From Planctomycetota bacterium (GTDB taxonomy: Bacteria; Planctomycetota; Phycisphaerae; UBA1845; PWPN01), in NCBI GenBank assembly GCA_029550525.1, contig JAKPHF010000082.1, forward strand, positions 1 to 64,000: DNA of 64,000 bases, written 5' to 3'. The translations under genes and the position numbers were made by a program. Shown here one piece after another: positions 6,788 through 14,340 of the stretch (its first letter is position 1; each line of letters starts with the position of its first letter). The notes under the pieces were generated by a model. It saw only the letters and a program-made list of their open reading frames with translations, was not told the DNA's origin and ran no database searches.

Positions 6788-8932
6788 ATGTCAGAATCTG
6801 AGACCCGATTGACCGGGGCGACCCTGGACGGGCCGTCCCGCGTGACGATACGGCTCAACCGCCGCGTGCCGGTGGCGGAATGGCCCATTTCCCGGTTCAG
6901 TTTGAAGACTTCCGAAGGCGTTGCGGTTCCTGTTCGGTCGGTTGAACCGGTTTTTCCGCGCAGCGAGCAGACCACCACGTTCTCGCTGGAGACGGCTGAG
7001 CCGATCGATTTCGTTCAACACCTGTACGAGGTGTGGGTGGTCGGCGCGGGAAGCCGGCTGGTCAGCGTCCGCGATGTTCTGCTCGACCGGGACCGGTACT
7101 TCGACGGTGAGGTCCGGCTGGGCTACACGTTCTCGACCGAACAGACCACGTTTCGGGTGTTCGCGCCGACCGCCGCCGGCGTGGAGGTGGTCATTGCCGA
7201 CGAGGTGAAGGGCGACGCTGGCTTGGCCGCCCACCCGATGCAGCCCATCGGCAAGGGCATTTGGGAGGCGACCGTCGGGGGCAATCTCGAAGGCAAGTAC
7301 TACGCCTATCGACTGCGAGGCATCGGCTTCAACCCGCAGGACGAAGTGGGCGACATCTACGCCACCTGCGCCCAGGGCACGAACCCGCGCACGCTCATCG
7401 TGGACATGGCCAAGACCGATCCACCCGGCTTTCGCGACCGGCGGTACACCAACCCGCCCAGCGTGGTCGATGTGGTGGTCTACGAGATGCACGTCCGGGA
7501 CTTCACCATCTCCCGCAGTTCCGGGGCCTCGCACCGCGGTAAGTTCCTGGGTCTCGCGGAGTCCGGCACGCACCTGCCCGAAGATCCATCCGTCAAGACC
7601 GGTCTCGATCATCTGGTCGAGCTGGGCGTCACGCACGTGCAGCTCATGCCCGTGTTCGACTTTGACAACCAGGAGGGTCGCGACGGCGAGTATAACTGGG
7701 GCTACATGCCGGTGTACTTGAACTCTCCCGACGGCTGGTACGCCAGCAGCGCGACGGGTCCAGCCCGGGTGAGGGAACTCAAGCAGGCGATTCACGCCCT
7801 GCACGAGCGCGGCATCGGCGTGATCATGGACGTCGTCTATAACCACACGGCCAAGATTTCGCCGTTCGAGCGCCTGGTTCCGCACTACTACTTCCGCAAG
7901 ACGTCGTCCGACCGGTTCTACAACGGCTCGGGTTGCGGCAACGAGTTCATGAGCGAAGCGCCCATGGCTCGCAAGTTCATCATCGACTCGCTCAAGATGT
8001 GGTTGCAGGAGTACCAGGTGGACGGCTTCCGCTTCGACCTGATGGGCCTGCACGATGTCGAGACGCTGCAGGAACTCGCAACGGAACTGAGACGGATTCG
8101 GCCTGACGTGTTGCTCTGGGGCGAGCCCTGGGTGGGCGGCCCGACGCCGCTCAAGCCGATCAGCGGCAAGGAGCAAGTGCGCGGAACAGGCATCGCGTGC
8201 TTCAACGACCGCTTCCGCGATGCCATCAAGGGAGATCGCGACGGCGGCGGGCCGGGCTTCATCCAGGCCGGCGAGCGAAAGGACGGCGTGCGCCTCGGCC
8301 TGGAGGGCTCGATCCACGATTGGGCGGTCGAACCGACCGAAGTGATCAACTACTTCGAGTGCCACGATAATCTGACCGCCTGGGACAAGCTCGTGCAGAC
8401 CTGTCCCGAGGCCTCCGAAGCGGAGCTGGAGCAGATGGCGCGGTTCGCCGCGTTGCTCCTGTTCACCGCGCAGGGGGGCGTGTTCATGCACTGCGGACAG
8501 GAGTTTGGCCGCAGCAAGCGCGGACACTGGAACACGTACAATCTGCCCGATGCTATCAACCAGGTGGACTGGTCGCTCAAGAAGCGCCGGGCTCGCCTGT
8601 TCGAGTACTACCGCGGACTCATCGCCTTGCGCAAGGCTCATCCGGTGTTTCGGATTCGCCAGCGGGCGGAGATCGAATCCCGCGTCTGGTTCGGCGGCGT
8701 GCCGCACGAGCGCTGCCTGGCCCACATCATCCACGCCGAGGGCTACGAAGGCGAGCCGGCCATCGCCATCGTGTTGCTTTACAACGCGCACGACGCTGCG
8801 GTGGAATTCACGCTCGGCGACGGCGTCTGGTCGATTCACGCCGATGCAGAACGGGCCGGACTGGAGTCGCTGGGCACGGTTGAACACCGTGTGACTGTCC
8901 CCGCACGTTCGGGTGTGATGCTGATCAGGTGA
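6788..8932 (+). CDS. pulA: type I pullulanase / alpha-glucan debranching enzyme (GH13)
   Basis: A 714-residue enzyme expected to hydrolyse alpha-1,6 branch points in glycogen or similar glucans. An N-terminal domain to about residue 115 precedes a CBM48-like module and the GH13 barrel. Type I pullulanase signatures include YEMHVRDFT, EYNWGYMPVYLNSPDGWY and VIMDVVYNH. The catalytic residues are D417 (DGFRFD), E446 (LLWGEPW) and D527 (ECHDN). No signal peptide is seen, so it should act inside the cell. The ATG at 6788 has no clear Shine-Dalgarno site. The next gene, another GH13 enzyme, starts 31 nt after this stop, so the pair probably forms a glycogen or maltodextrin unit. Confidence 0.9.
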   Translation: MSESETRLTGATLDGPSRVTIRLNRRVPVAEWPISRFSLKTSEGVAVPVRSVEPVFPRSEQTTTFSLETAEPIDFVQHLYEVWVVGAGSRLVSVRDVLLDRDRYFDGEVRLGYTFSTEQTTFRVFAPTAAGVEVVIADEVKGDAGLAAHPMQPIGKGIWEATVGGNLEGKYYAYRLRGIGFNPQDEVGDIYATCAQGTNPRTLIVDMAKTDPPGFRDRRYTNPPSVVDVVVYEMHVRDFTISRSSGASHRGKFLGLAESGTHLPEDPSVKTGLDHLVELGVTHVQLMPVFDFDNQEGRDGEYNWGYMPVYLNSPDGWYASSATGPARVRELKQAIHALHERGIGVIMDVVYNHTAKISPFERLVPHYYFRKTSSDRFYNGSGCGNEFMSEAPMARKFIIDSLKMWLQEYQVDGFRFDLMGLHDVETLQELATELRRIRPDVLLWGEPWVGGPTPLKPISGKEQVRGTGIACFNDRFRDAIKGDRDGGGPGFIQAGERKDGVRLGLEGSIHDWAVEPTEVINYFECHDNLTAWDKLVQTCPEASEAELEQMARFAALLLFTAQGGVFMHCGQEFGRSKRGHWNTYNLPDAINQVDWSLKKRRARLFEYYRGLIALRKAHPVFRIRQRAEIESRVWFGGVPHERCLAHIIHAEGYEGEPAIAIVLLYNAHDAAVEFTLGDGVWSIHADAERAGLESLGTVEHRVTVPARSGVMLIR

Positions 8933-8934
8933 GG

Positions 8935-8964
8935 GGCTGGGGATTGGGGACTAGGGACTGGGGA
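8935..8964. repeat. GGGGACTGGGGA-type low-complexity string
   Basis: The spacer between the two GH13 genes is made of GGGGATTGGGGACTAGGGAC-like units. It provides G-rich sequence directly before the downstream ATG and is one of several text-like intergenic strings. Confidence 0.5.
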
Positions 8965-11018
8965 TGGCGAAACGGAGAACACAGGATCGCACGGCCGGCC
9001 TGACTCGATCGGCCAGCCGGATGGATTATCGCATCCCCGCCTTGTGGGATTGCTGGGGCTATGCCGGCCCGTGCAAGCGTCAGGGCGGCGAGATCGTCGT
9101 CAATCCGCTGCATTACGCGACCGCCTGTCTGGAGTGGATTCACGCTCACTCCGATCCGCGCGTTCAGAGTGGCGGCAAGAGCTTATCGCAGACGCTCGCC
9201 CAACCGGGGGCCCGGCGGACCGGCCGGCCCGGCGACTGGATTCGCCACCAGACGCTGTACGCCATGATGGTCCGCACGACCACCGCCTGGGACCACGATG
9301 GTGATGGACAACTGATCCGGCGGCGAGGCGGTGCTCGCTACCAGGAATTGGGCACGTTCCTCAAGTCGATACTCCTGCTGCCCCTGCTCGAAAAGATGGG
9401 CATCACCGTGCTCTACCTGTTGCCCGTGGTCAAGGTGAGCAACCTTTACCGCAAGGGCGAGCTGGGATGCCCGTATTCAGCGAAAGATTTCCTGAAACTC
9501 GACGCCGGCCAACATGATCCCTTGTTCGGCGATCGTGCTGACAGTGTGGACGAGGAATTCGCGATCTTCGTCGAGTGCGCGCATCGTCTGGGCATGCGGG
9601 TCATCCTGGACATCGCGCCACGGACCGCCGCTCGCGACTGCGACTGGATCCTCGATCATCCGGAGTGGTTCTATTGGATCGACCGGCGGTTCGAGGCGGA
9701 CTGGCGATCGCCGCAGTTGCCCGGCGTGTCGTACAGCCAACCGATCATCGGTCGGCTGGGCGAGATCTATCGAACGCCCGTCGTGCGCAAGCATCTGGCC
9801 AAGTTCCGCTTCGCCCCCAACATCACGCATCCGGCCGAATGGAAGCGGTTCGCCGCCCGGGCCAAGGCCAATCCGCCCGACAATCTGATGGCTGCCATCG
9901 CCGACCGGTTCGGGGTGGTCACGCCGCCCGGCTTCAGCGACGTTATCAACGATCCACAGCCGCCTTGGAGCGACGTGACGTATTTTCGGCTCTACACCGA
10001 CCATCATCCGGAGGCGGCCGCCCTGCTGGACAACCCGGACAAACAGCCGCCGTACGTGCTCTTCGACACCATCAAGGCCAACCTGTTTCCTGGGCGCCGG
10101 CCCAATCGCGAGCTGTGGGACCGGATCGCCTCCATCATTCCGCACTATCAGCGGTTTGGCATCGACGGGGCCCGGGTGGACATGGCTCACGCCTTGCCGC
10201 GCGAACTGGAAGCCATGATTCTGGCTCGGCCCCGGCAGATCGATCCCGATTTCGCGTTCATCGCCGAAGATCTGGGTTACCAGGCTCACGCGCGCCATCG
10301 CAAAGCCGGTTACAACCTCGTGCTCGGCCCGGCCTATCACGTCGAGGCCCGCGCGGAGAAGGGCCTGATGCACCGGATGCTGGCCGATCTGCCCAAACTG
10401 AGCCTGCCTATCCTGGGAGCGGCCGAGACGCCGGACACGCCGCGCACGGCGGTGCGCCGCGGTGGCCGACAGTTCAGCCGGTGGGCGGCGGTGGTTAACA
10501 TGTTCCTGCCCAACGCCGTGCCCATGATCAACAGCGGCATGGAGGTCTATGAACGCCAGCCCATGAACCTCGGGCTTGACGTCGGGCGGCCCGGCCGGTT
10601 CGCGCTGTCCAAGAGCGACCCGCAGTACGGCAAGCTGGCGTTCTTCGATCCGTACGCGCTGCATTGGACCAATGAGGGCGGCGAGGAGATGGTCGAGCTG
10701 ATCGCGCGGGCCTCGGCCATCCGGCAGAAGTACTTGCGTTTCATCTCCCGGCGTGCGATGTACTTTGCGCCCGAGCTCGGCATGAACGCCAAGCGGATCA
10801 TCGCTACCGGTTTCAGCCTGCCGGGTCGGCGCAAGTCGCTGCTCATGCTGGCCAACGTGGATTTCGACAGATCGCGCCGTGCCACAGTGTTGCGATTGCG
10901 CAAGCCGCAGGAGCCTCAGGTGCTGCTCGAGCTCGTGTCGTCAGGCGTACCGAAGCTCGAGAAAAACCGGCTCATGCTCACGCTGGGGCCCGGCGATGTA
11001 AAAGTGCTTCTCGTGTGA
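8964..11018 (+). CDS. GH13 alpha-amylase-like enzyme, divergent
   Basis: A 684-residue barrel enzyme of the alpha-amylase superfamily. The likely nucleophile is D406 (GIDGARVDMAH) and the acid/base E435 (FIAEDLG); the third acid lies in AAETPDTPR (D491), where most members have HD. Region I lacks the usual NH after the beta-3 Asp (VILDIAPRT), so the active site is divergent. A C-terminal beta domain follows from about residue 600. Features recall maltosyl- or glucanotransferases, but I cannot assign a specific reaction. The neighbouring pullulanase suggests cytoplasmic alpha-glucan metabolism. An alternative start is the later ATG at MDYRIPALWDCWG, which begins the conserved part. Confidence 0.75.
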   Translation: MAKRRTQDRTAGLTRSASRMDYRIPALWDCWGYAGPCKRQGGEIVVNPLHYATACLEWIHAHSDPRVQSGGKSLSQTLAQPGARRTGRPGDWIRHQTLYAMMVRTTTAWDHDGDGQLIRRRGGARYQELGTFLKSILLLPLLEKMGITVLYLLPVVKVSNLYRKGELGCPYSAKDFLKLDAGQHDPLFGDRADSVDEEFAIFVECAHRLGMRVILDIAPRTAARDCDWILDHPEWFYWIDRRFEADWRSPQLPGVSYSQPIIGRLGEIYRTPVVRKHLAKFRFAPNITHPAEWKRFAARAKANPPDNLMAAIADRFGVVTPPGFSDVINDPQPPWSDVTYFRLYTDHHPEAAALLDNPDKQPPYVLFDTIKANLFPGRRPNRELWDRIASIIPHYQRFGIDGARVDMAHALPRELEAMILARPRQIDPDFAFIAEDLGYQAHARHRKAGYNLVLGPAYHVEARAEKGLMHRMLADLPKLSLPILGAAETPDTPRTAVRRGGRQFSRWAAVVNMFLPNAVPMINSGMEVYERQPMNLGLDVGRPGRFALSKSDPQYGKLAFFDPYALHWTNEGGEEMVELIARASAIRQKYLRFISRRAMYFAPELGMNAKRIIATGFSLPGRRKSLLMLANVDFDRSRRATVLRLRKPQEPQVLLELVSSGVPKLEKNRLMLTLGPGDVKVLLV

Positions 11019-11032
11019 ATGGACGCTTCTTG

Positions 11033-11111
11033 AGGGGCAGGTATCCTGCCGTCTCTGACTGAGCGTGCCTATTATGATGCACACTTCCAGCGTGCAACGG
11101 GCGGGACGCCC
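11033..11111. repeat. GCATCCTGCC/TATTATGATGCAC dispersed repeat, copy 1
   Basis: The stretch holds a hairpin GGCAGG-TAT-CCTGCC (11036-11050), then CTGAGCGTGCCTATTATGATG, an imperfect palindrome TGCACACTTCCAGCGTGCA (11078-11096) and a second hairpin GGGCG-GGA-CGCCC (11099-11111). Related words recur at 31356-31400, 31441-31455, 31693-31712 and 50168-50205. Confidence 0.6.
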
Positions 11112-11137
11112 TTGCCCCGAAGAACGGAGGCGCAAAC

Positions 11138-12496
11138 ATGCCGAACAAACTGGCCAGACGCGAGTTCGTGAAGGGCAGCGCCGTGGCAGCCGCGGCTTTC
11201 CTGGCTCAGAGCAAGCCAGCCCGCAGCTCGTCTGGAACCGAGCCTGCCGAGGCGAGCGCTGACACCTCGTATCGGACATCGTGGTATCCGTTCACCGGTC
11301 ATCCGCATGCCGACAGTTGCTGGTCGTTGTCGGTCGGCCCGGACGGCCGAATCTACGCCGCCGCCTGCTCCGAGCACATGCCCGGTGGCGTGGTCAAGGT
11401 GGTTCGCTACAACGAGCAGACCGACGCCCTCGACTATCTGTTCACGCTCGACGAGATGGTGGACGACCCTCACGACTCGGGCCGGGCCACGCAGTGCAAG
11501 ATCCACTACAGCTTCGTCCCCTCGATGTCCGACGGCGTGTTGTACATGGCCACGCATCTGTCCGGCCCGCCCATCGATCAGCCGGCGTATTCGCCGTGGC
11601 GATCCTGGCACGACGAAAAGCGTTGCTTTCGAGGCAGCGCGCTGCTGGCCTTCGATACCAAGACCGATCGCGTGCTATGGTGGGACACGCTGATCCCCAA
11701 GGAGGGTTGCCGTTGTCTCCTGCACGACGAGGAGCGGCACCTCCTGTACGCCCTGAGCTATCCGCGGGATCACTTCATCATCTTCGATACCCGCACTCGT
11801 ACGCGGCGAGACCTGGGCCGCATCGGTTCCGTGAATGCTCAGGCGTTGTTTCTTGACCGACGACGCCGTGTCTGGACCACCGACGATTACGGGCATCTGG
11901 TCCGCTACGATCCCGAGATTGATCGGCTGGACCGATCGCCGTTCGTGTTGCCTCACGACCCCGAGTTTCAGACTGGCTGGCACAGCGTGTTCTACGACGT
12001 CGTGGCGGCTCCCGACGGCGAATGCGTCTACGCGGTGACGTGGATCGCCGCCCCGCGGCTCATGCGCATCTGGCCGAACGAGGGAGACTGGCCTCGCGTC
12101 GAAGACTTGGGCCCAGTCACGCAGAAGCGGAATCCCAGCATCCCCAAGGACACGTTCGTGGATCATTGCGGCGGCCTGGTCTTCGGCGGTGACCGCCAGT
12201 TGTACTACGTGGCCTCGCGCTGGCGCGATCCCGTGTACAACCCCATGCCCGCCGACCGGCCGGCCCGCGAAGGCGTGGTCTGGCGGCTTGATCCGGCCAC
12301 GCTCGAGCGAACCGAAGTGGCCGTCCTGAAGCATCCGACGGATCTCGCCCAGTACGTCTCGCGAGGCGCCGTCGATCGCAACGGCGATCTGTTCTTCGGA
12401 AACGTCGGTACGAAGCCGGTGGGCATCTTCAAGCTGCACATGCCCGCCGATCGGCGAATCAAAAACGCCCATCTGCCTATTCGCATCTGGGGGTAA
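11138..12496 (+). CDS. Tat-exported beta-propeller protein
   Basis: A 452-residue protein whose N-terminus (ARREFVKGSAVAAAAFLA) is a twin-arginine signal, so it is probably folded in the cytoplasm and then exported. The ATG follows GGAGG. The body contains repeated strand-turn units such as VGPDGRIYAAA, LLHDEERHLLYALS, FLDRRRRVWTTDDYGHL, AAPDGECVYAVT and AVDRNGDLFFGN, as expected for a six- or seven-bladed propeller. No catalytic motif is recognised. A partner gene of similar architecture starts 5 nt after the stop, so the two are cotranscribed. Role unknown; ligand binding or lyase-like function is possible. Confidence 0.8.
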   Translation: MPNKLARREFVKGSAVAAAAFLAQSKPARSSSGTEPAEASADTSYRTSWYPFTGHPHADSCWSLSVGPDGRIYAAACSEHMPGGVVKVVRYNEQTDALDYLFTLDEMVDDPHDSGRATQCKIHYSFVPSMSDGVLYMATHLSGPPIDQPAYSPWRSWHDEKRCFRGSALLAFDTKTDRVLWWDTLIPKEGCRCLLHDEERHLLYALSYPRDHFIIFDTRTRTRRDLGRIGSVNAQALFLDRRRRVWTTDDYGHLVRYDPEIDRLDRSPFVLPHDPEFQTGWHSVFYDVVAAPDGECVYAVTWIAAPRLMRIWPNEGDWPRVEDLGPVTQKRNPSIPKDTFVDHCGGLVFGGDRQLYYVASRWRDPVYNPMPADRPAREGVVWRLDPATLERTEVAVLKHPTDLAQYVSRGAVDRNGDLFFGNVGTKPVGIFKLHMPADRRIKNAHLPIRIWG

Positions 12497-12501
12497 CACA
12501 C

Positions 12502-13605
12502 ATGGCCGATGACAAAGAACAGAAGGCCAACCCGGCCGATGCCCAACTGAGCGTGGACGATATCGTGCACGGCACGTTCGTGAAGCAAGGCACGATGGTC
12601 GCTTTTCCGACCTGTTTTCCGGGCGCGAGCGTTCCCATCCGCGCTGACGAGAGCCGCATCACCGCCCTGAGCTACAGTCCGAACGGCATGATCTACGGTG
12701 GAACCAGCGGACGGGCCGCCCATCTGTTCGTGGGCATGTTTCACGGCGTGACCGGCATGATTCTCGATCGCGGCGTGGTCGAAGGGGCGGACCATTGCGC
12801 AGCCGTGTGCTGCGTGAAGGATCGGTTCGTCGCCTGCGTCAACGGGCCGGAAGGCGGACGTGTGGTGGGCGCACAGTATCAGGACTGGCCGTACGATCTG
12901 ATCCAGGAGTGGGGTTTCTGGGAGAAACCGATACACGAACTGGCACGCTTGCCGCAGGAACGCATTCTTCATGCGATCGCCAGTCCGGATCGGACGTTCA
13001 TCATCGGATTGACCGACCGCAAGCTCTTCACGCTCAACGCATCGTCGAAGGAGCTGGCGGTGCACGGCGAGGTGCCGGGATCGGGGCGCATCGCACTGGG
13101 CAACAAGGGCGGCGTCTTTGGCCTGGACGGGCCGGGCCATCTGTGGCGGTTCGACGTGGCGGCTCGAAAGCTCGAGCGGCGAGCTATCGCGTTGCCCGCC
13201 GGTGAATGGGCGGATGTGCCGCTCACCTGGGCCCGCGACGAGCACACCGGCCTGCTTTACACGGCCGATGCGCGGGGCCAGTTGTTCAGCCTGGACGAAG
13301 ATCGCGGTTTCAGTTCGCCGCTGGGCCGGACCGCGATCAGTCCGGTAGCCACCATGGCAGTCACGCACGACGGGCGGCTGTTCGGATTCTGCGGCAACGA
13401 GCTGGCCAACCTCTTCTGTTACGACCCCCACACGCGGTCCGTCGCGGATATCGGAGCGGCGGTCTCCGTTCTCGAGCGCCGTCGATACGGTTATGTCTTC
13501 GCCGATGCCGTCACGGGTCGAGACGGACAGATCTTCTTCGGCGAGAACGACGATCTGGGTCACCTGTGGATCTACTTCCCGAGCATCGCGAAACGCAGCG
13601 CGTAG
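12502..13605 (+). CDS. beta-propeller protein paired with the upstream Tat protein
   Basis: A 367-residue protein with propeller-like repeats (ALSYSPNGMIYGGTSG, AIASPDRTFIIGLTDRKL, ALGNKGGVFGLDGPGHLW, MAVTHDGRLFGFCGNELANLF and VTGRDGQIFFGENDDLGHLW). It has no signal peptide, in contrast to its upstream neighbour. It begins 5 nt after that gene, so both are in one operon. Function is not recognised. The pair may form a complex only if this protein is carried out with its Tat-bearing partner. Confidence 0.78.
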   Translation: MADDKEQKANPADAQLSVDDIVHGTFVKQGTMVAFPTCFPGASVPIRADESRITALSYSPNGMIYGGTSGRAAHLFVGMFHGVTGMILDRGVVEGADHCAAVCCVKDRFVACVNGPEGGRVVGAQYQDWPYDLIQEWGFWEKPIHELARLPQERILHAIASPDRTFIIGLTDRKLFTLNASSKELAVHGEVPGSGRIALGNKGGVFGLDGPGHLWRFDVAARKLERRAIALPAGEWADVPLTWARDEHTGLLYTADARGQLFSLDEDRGFSSPLGRTAISPVATMAVTHDGRLFGFCGNELANLFCYDPHTRSVADIGAAVSVLERRRYGYVFADAVTGRDGQIFFGENDDLGHLWIYFPSIAKRSA

Positions 13606-13708
13606 CCACCGGCAGTTTGTTCTAAAACGCACGATCCTTTCGCTTTTGTCGCAGGCTCAATGCGCCACCGGTGCTCATGAGTCTGCCAATTGTTGGTGCG
13701 CTGCATAT

Positions 13709-13820
13709 TTCACTCAGGATCAGTGAATTGCCTTGTTTTTTGAGTGACAATCCCCGAAGTGAATGACTACAATTTGGGAAGGAGTCGTCCGTCGGGCATT
13801 TGCTGCCGATCATTCACTTC
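13709..13820. promoter_or_regulatory. AGTGAA/TTCACT operator-like cluster
   Basis: Four copies of AGTGAA or its complement lie within 112 bp: TTCACT (13709) and AGTGAA (13722) as a close inverted pair, and a perfect 11-bp inverted repeat GAAGTGAATGA (13756-13766) / TCATTCACTTC (13810-13820). One arm sits between the -35 and -10 of the candidate promoter and the other in the leader, a layout typical of a repressor or activator site. Confidence 0.5.
13744..13773 (+). promoter_or_regulatory. candidate sigma-70-like promoter of the CBS-korAB operon
   Basis: GTGACA (13744-13749) and TACAAT (13768-13773) are spaced by 18 bp in an AT-richer stretch. Transcription would start near 13780, about 55 nt before the first start codon. 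Confidence 0.5.
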
Positions 13821-13835
13821 AGTGGAGAGACTATC

Positions 13836-14303
13836 TTGGGACTGCGGGCCAGTCTGTGGAAAGACGACCTTTCGCGGCTGGAGTTGAAGCCACCGCTCTC
13901 CGTCTCCTCACACACGCCGCTGCGGGTGACGCTCGAAACCATGCAGAAGGCGGGCACGGGCCATATCCTGGTCTGCGATGACGGCAAGCTGGTGGGCATC
14001 TTCACGGAGCGCGATCTGGTCAAACGGGTGCTACCCAGTGGAGTGAGCCTCGATGAGCCGGTAGCCGGCTGCATGACCACCCGACCCACCACCATCCGGC
14101 GCAGCGACTCGGTGGGCTGGGCCATTCGTACCATGCATGACGGACATTACCGGCATATGCCGGTCGTCGATGACGATGGCCGGCCCATCGGCGTGTTGTC
14201 GGTCAAGCATATCGTTCATTATCTCGTGGAACACTTTCCATCCGCCGTCTACAACCTGCCTCCGGAACCGGGCCAGGTTGGCGGCACTAGGGAGGGCGCG
14301 TAA
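13836..14303 (+). CDS. two-CBS-domain regulatory protein
   Basis: A 155-residue protein made almost entirely of a CBS pair. The TTG at 13836 is preferred because GGAGAG lies 6 nt upstream; a second TTG at 13800 is in frame but lacks such a site. The first CBS unit includes TPLRVTLETMQKAGTGHILVCDDGKLVGIFTERDL and the second MTTRPTTIRRSDSVGWAIRTM...YRHMPVVDDDGRPIGVLSVKHIVHYLVEHFP, each described here only by its key words. CBS pairs bind adenosine nucleotides or S-adenosylmethionine. The gene is followed directly by korA, so it may sense energy charge for the 2-oxoacid oxidoreductase. That role is inference. Confidence 0.85.
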   Translation: MGLRASLWKDDLSRLELKPPLSVSSHTPLRVTLETMQKAGTGHILVCDDGKLVGIFTERDLVKRVLPSGVSLDEPVAGCMTTRPTTIRRSDSVGWAIRTMHDGHYRHMPVVDDDGRPIGVLSVKHIVHYLVEHFPSAVYNLPPEPGQVGGTREGA

Positions 14304-14340
14304 GCGTACCGCGGTCAGCGGCACGCCGCGAGAACCAGTC

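Noticed and set aside
6791..8887. 698-codon open frame opposite the pullulanase
   Set aside because: An antisense shadow in a GC-rich gene; the plus-strand frame has complete GH13 motifs.
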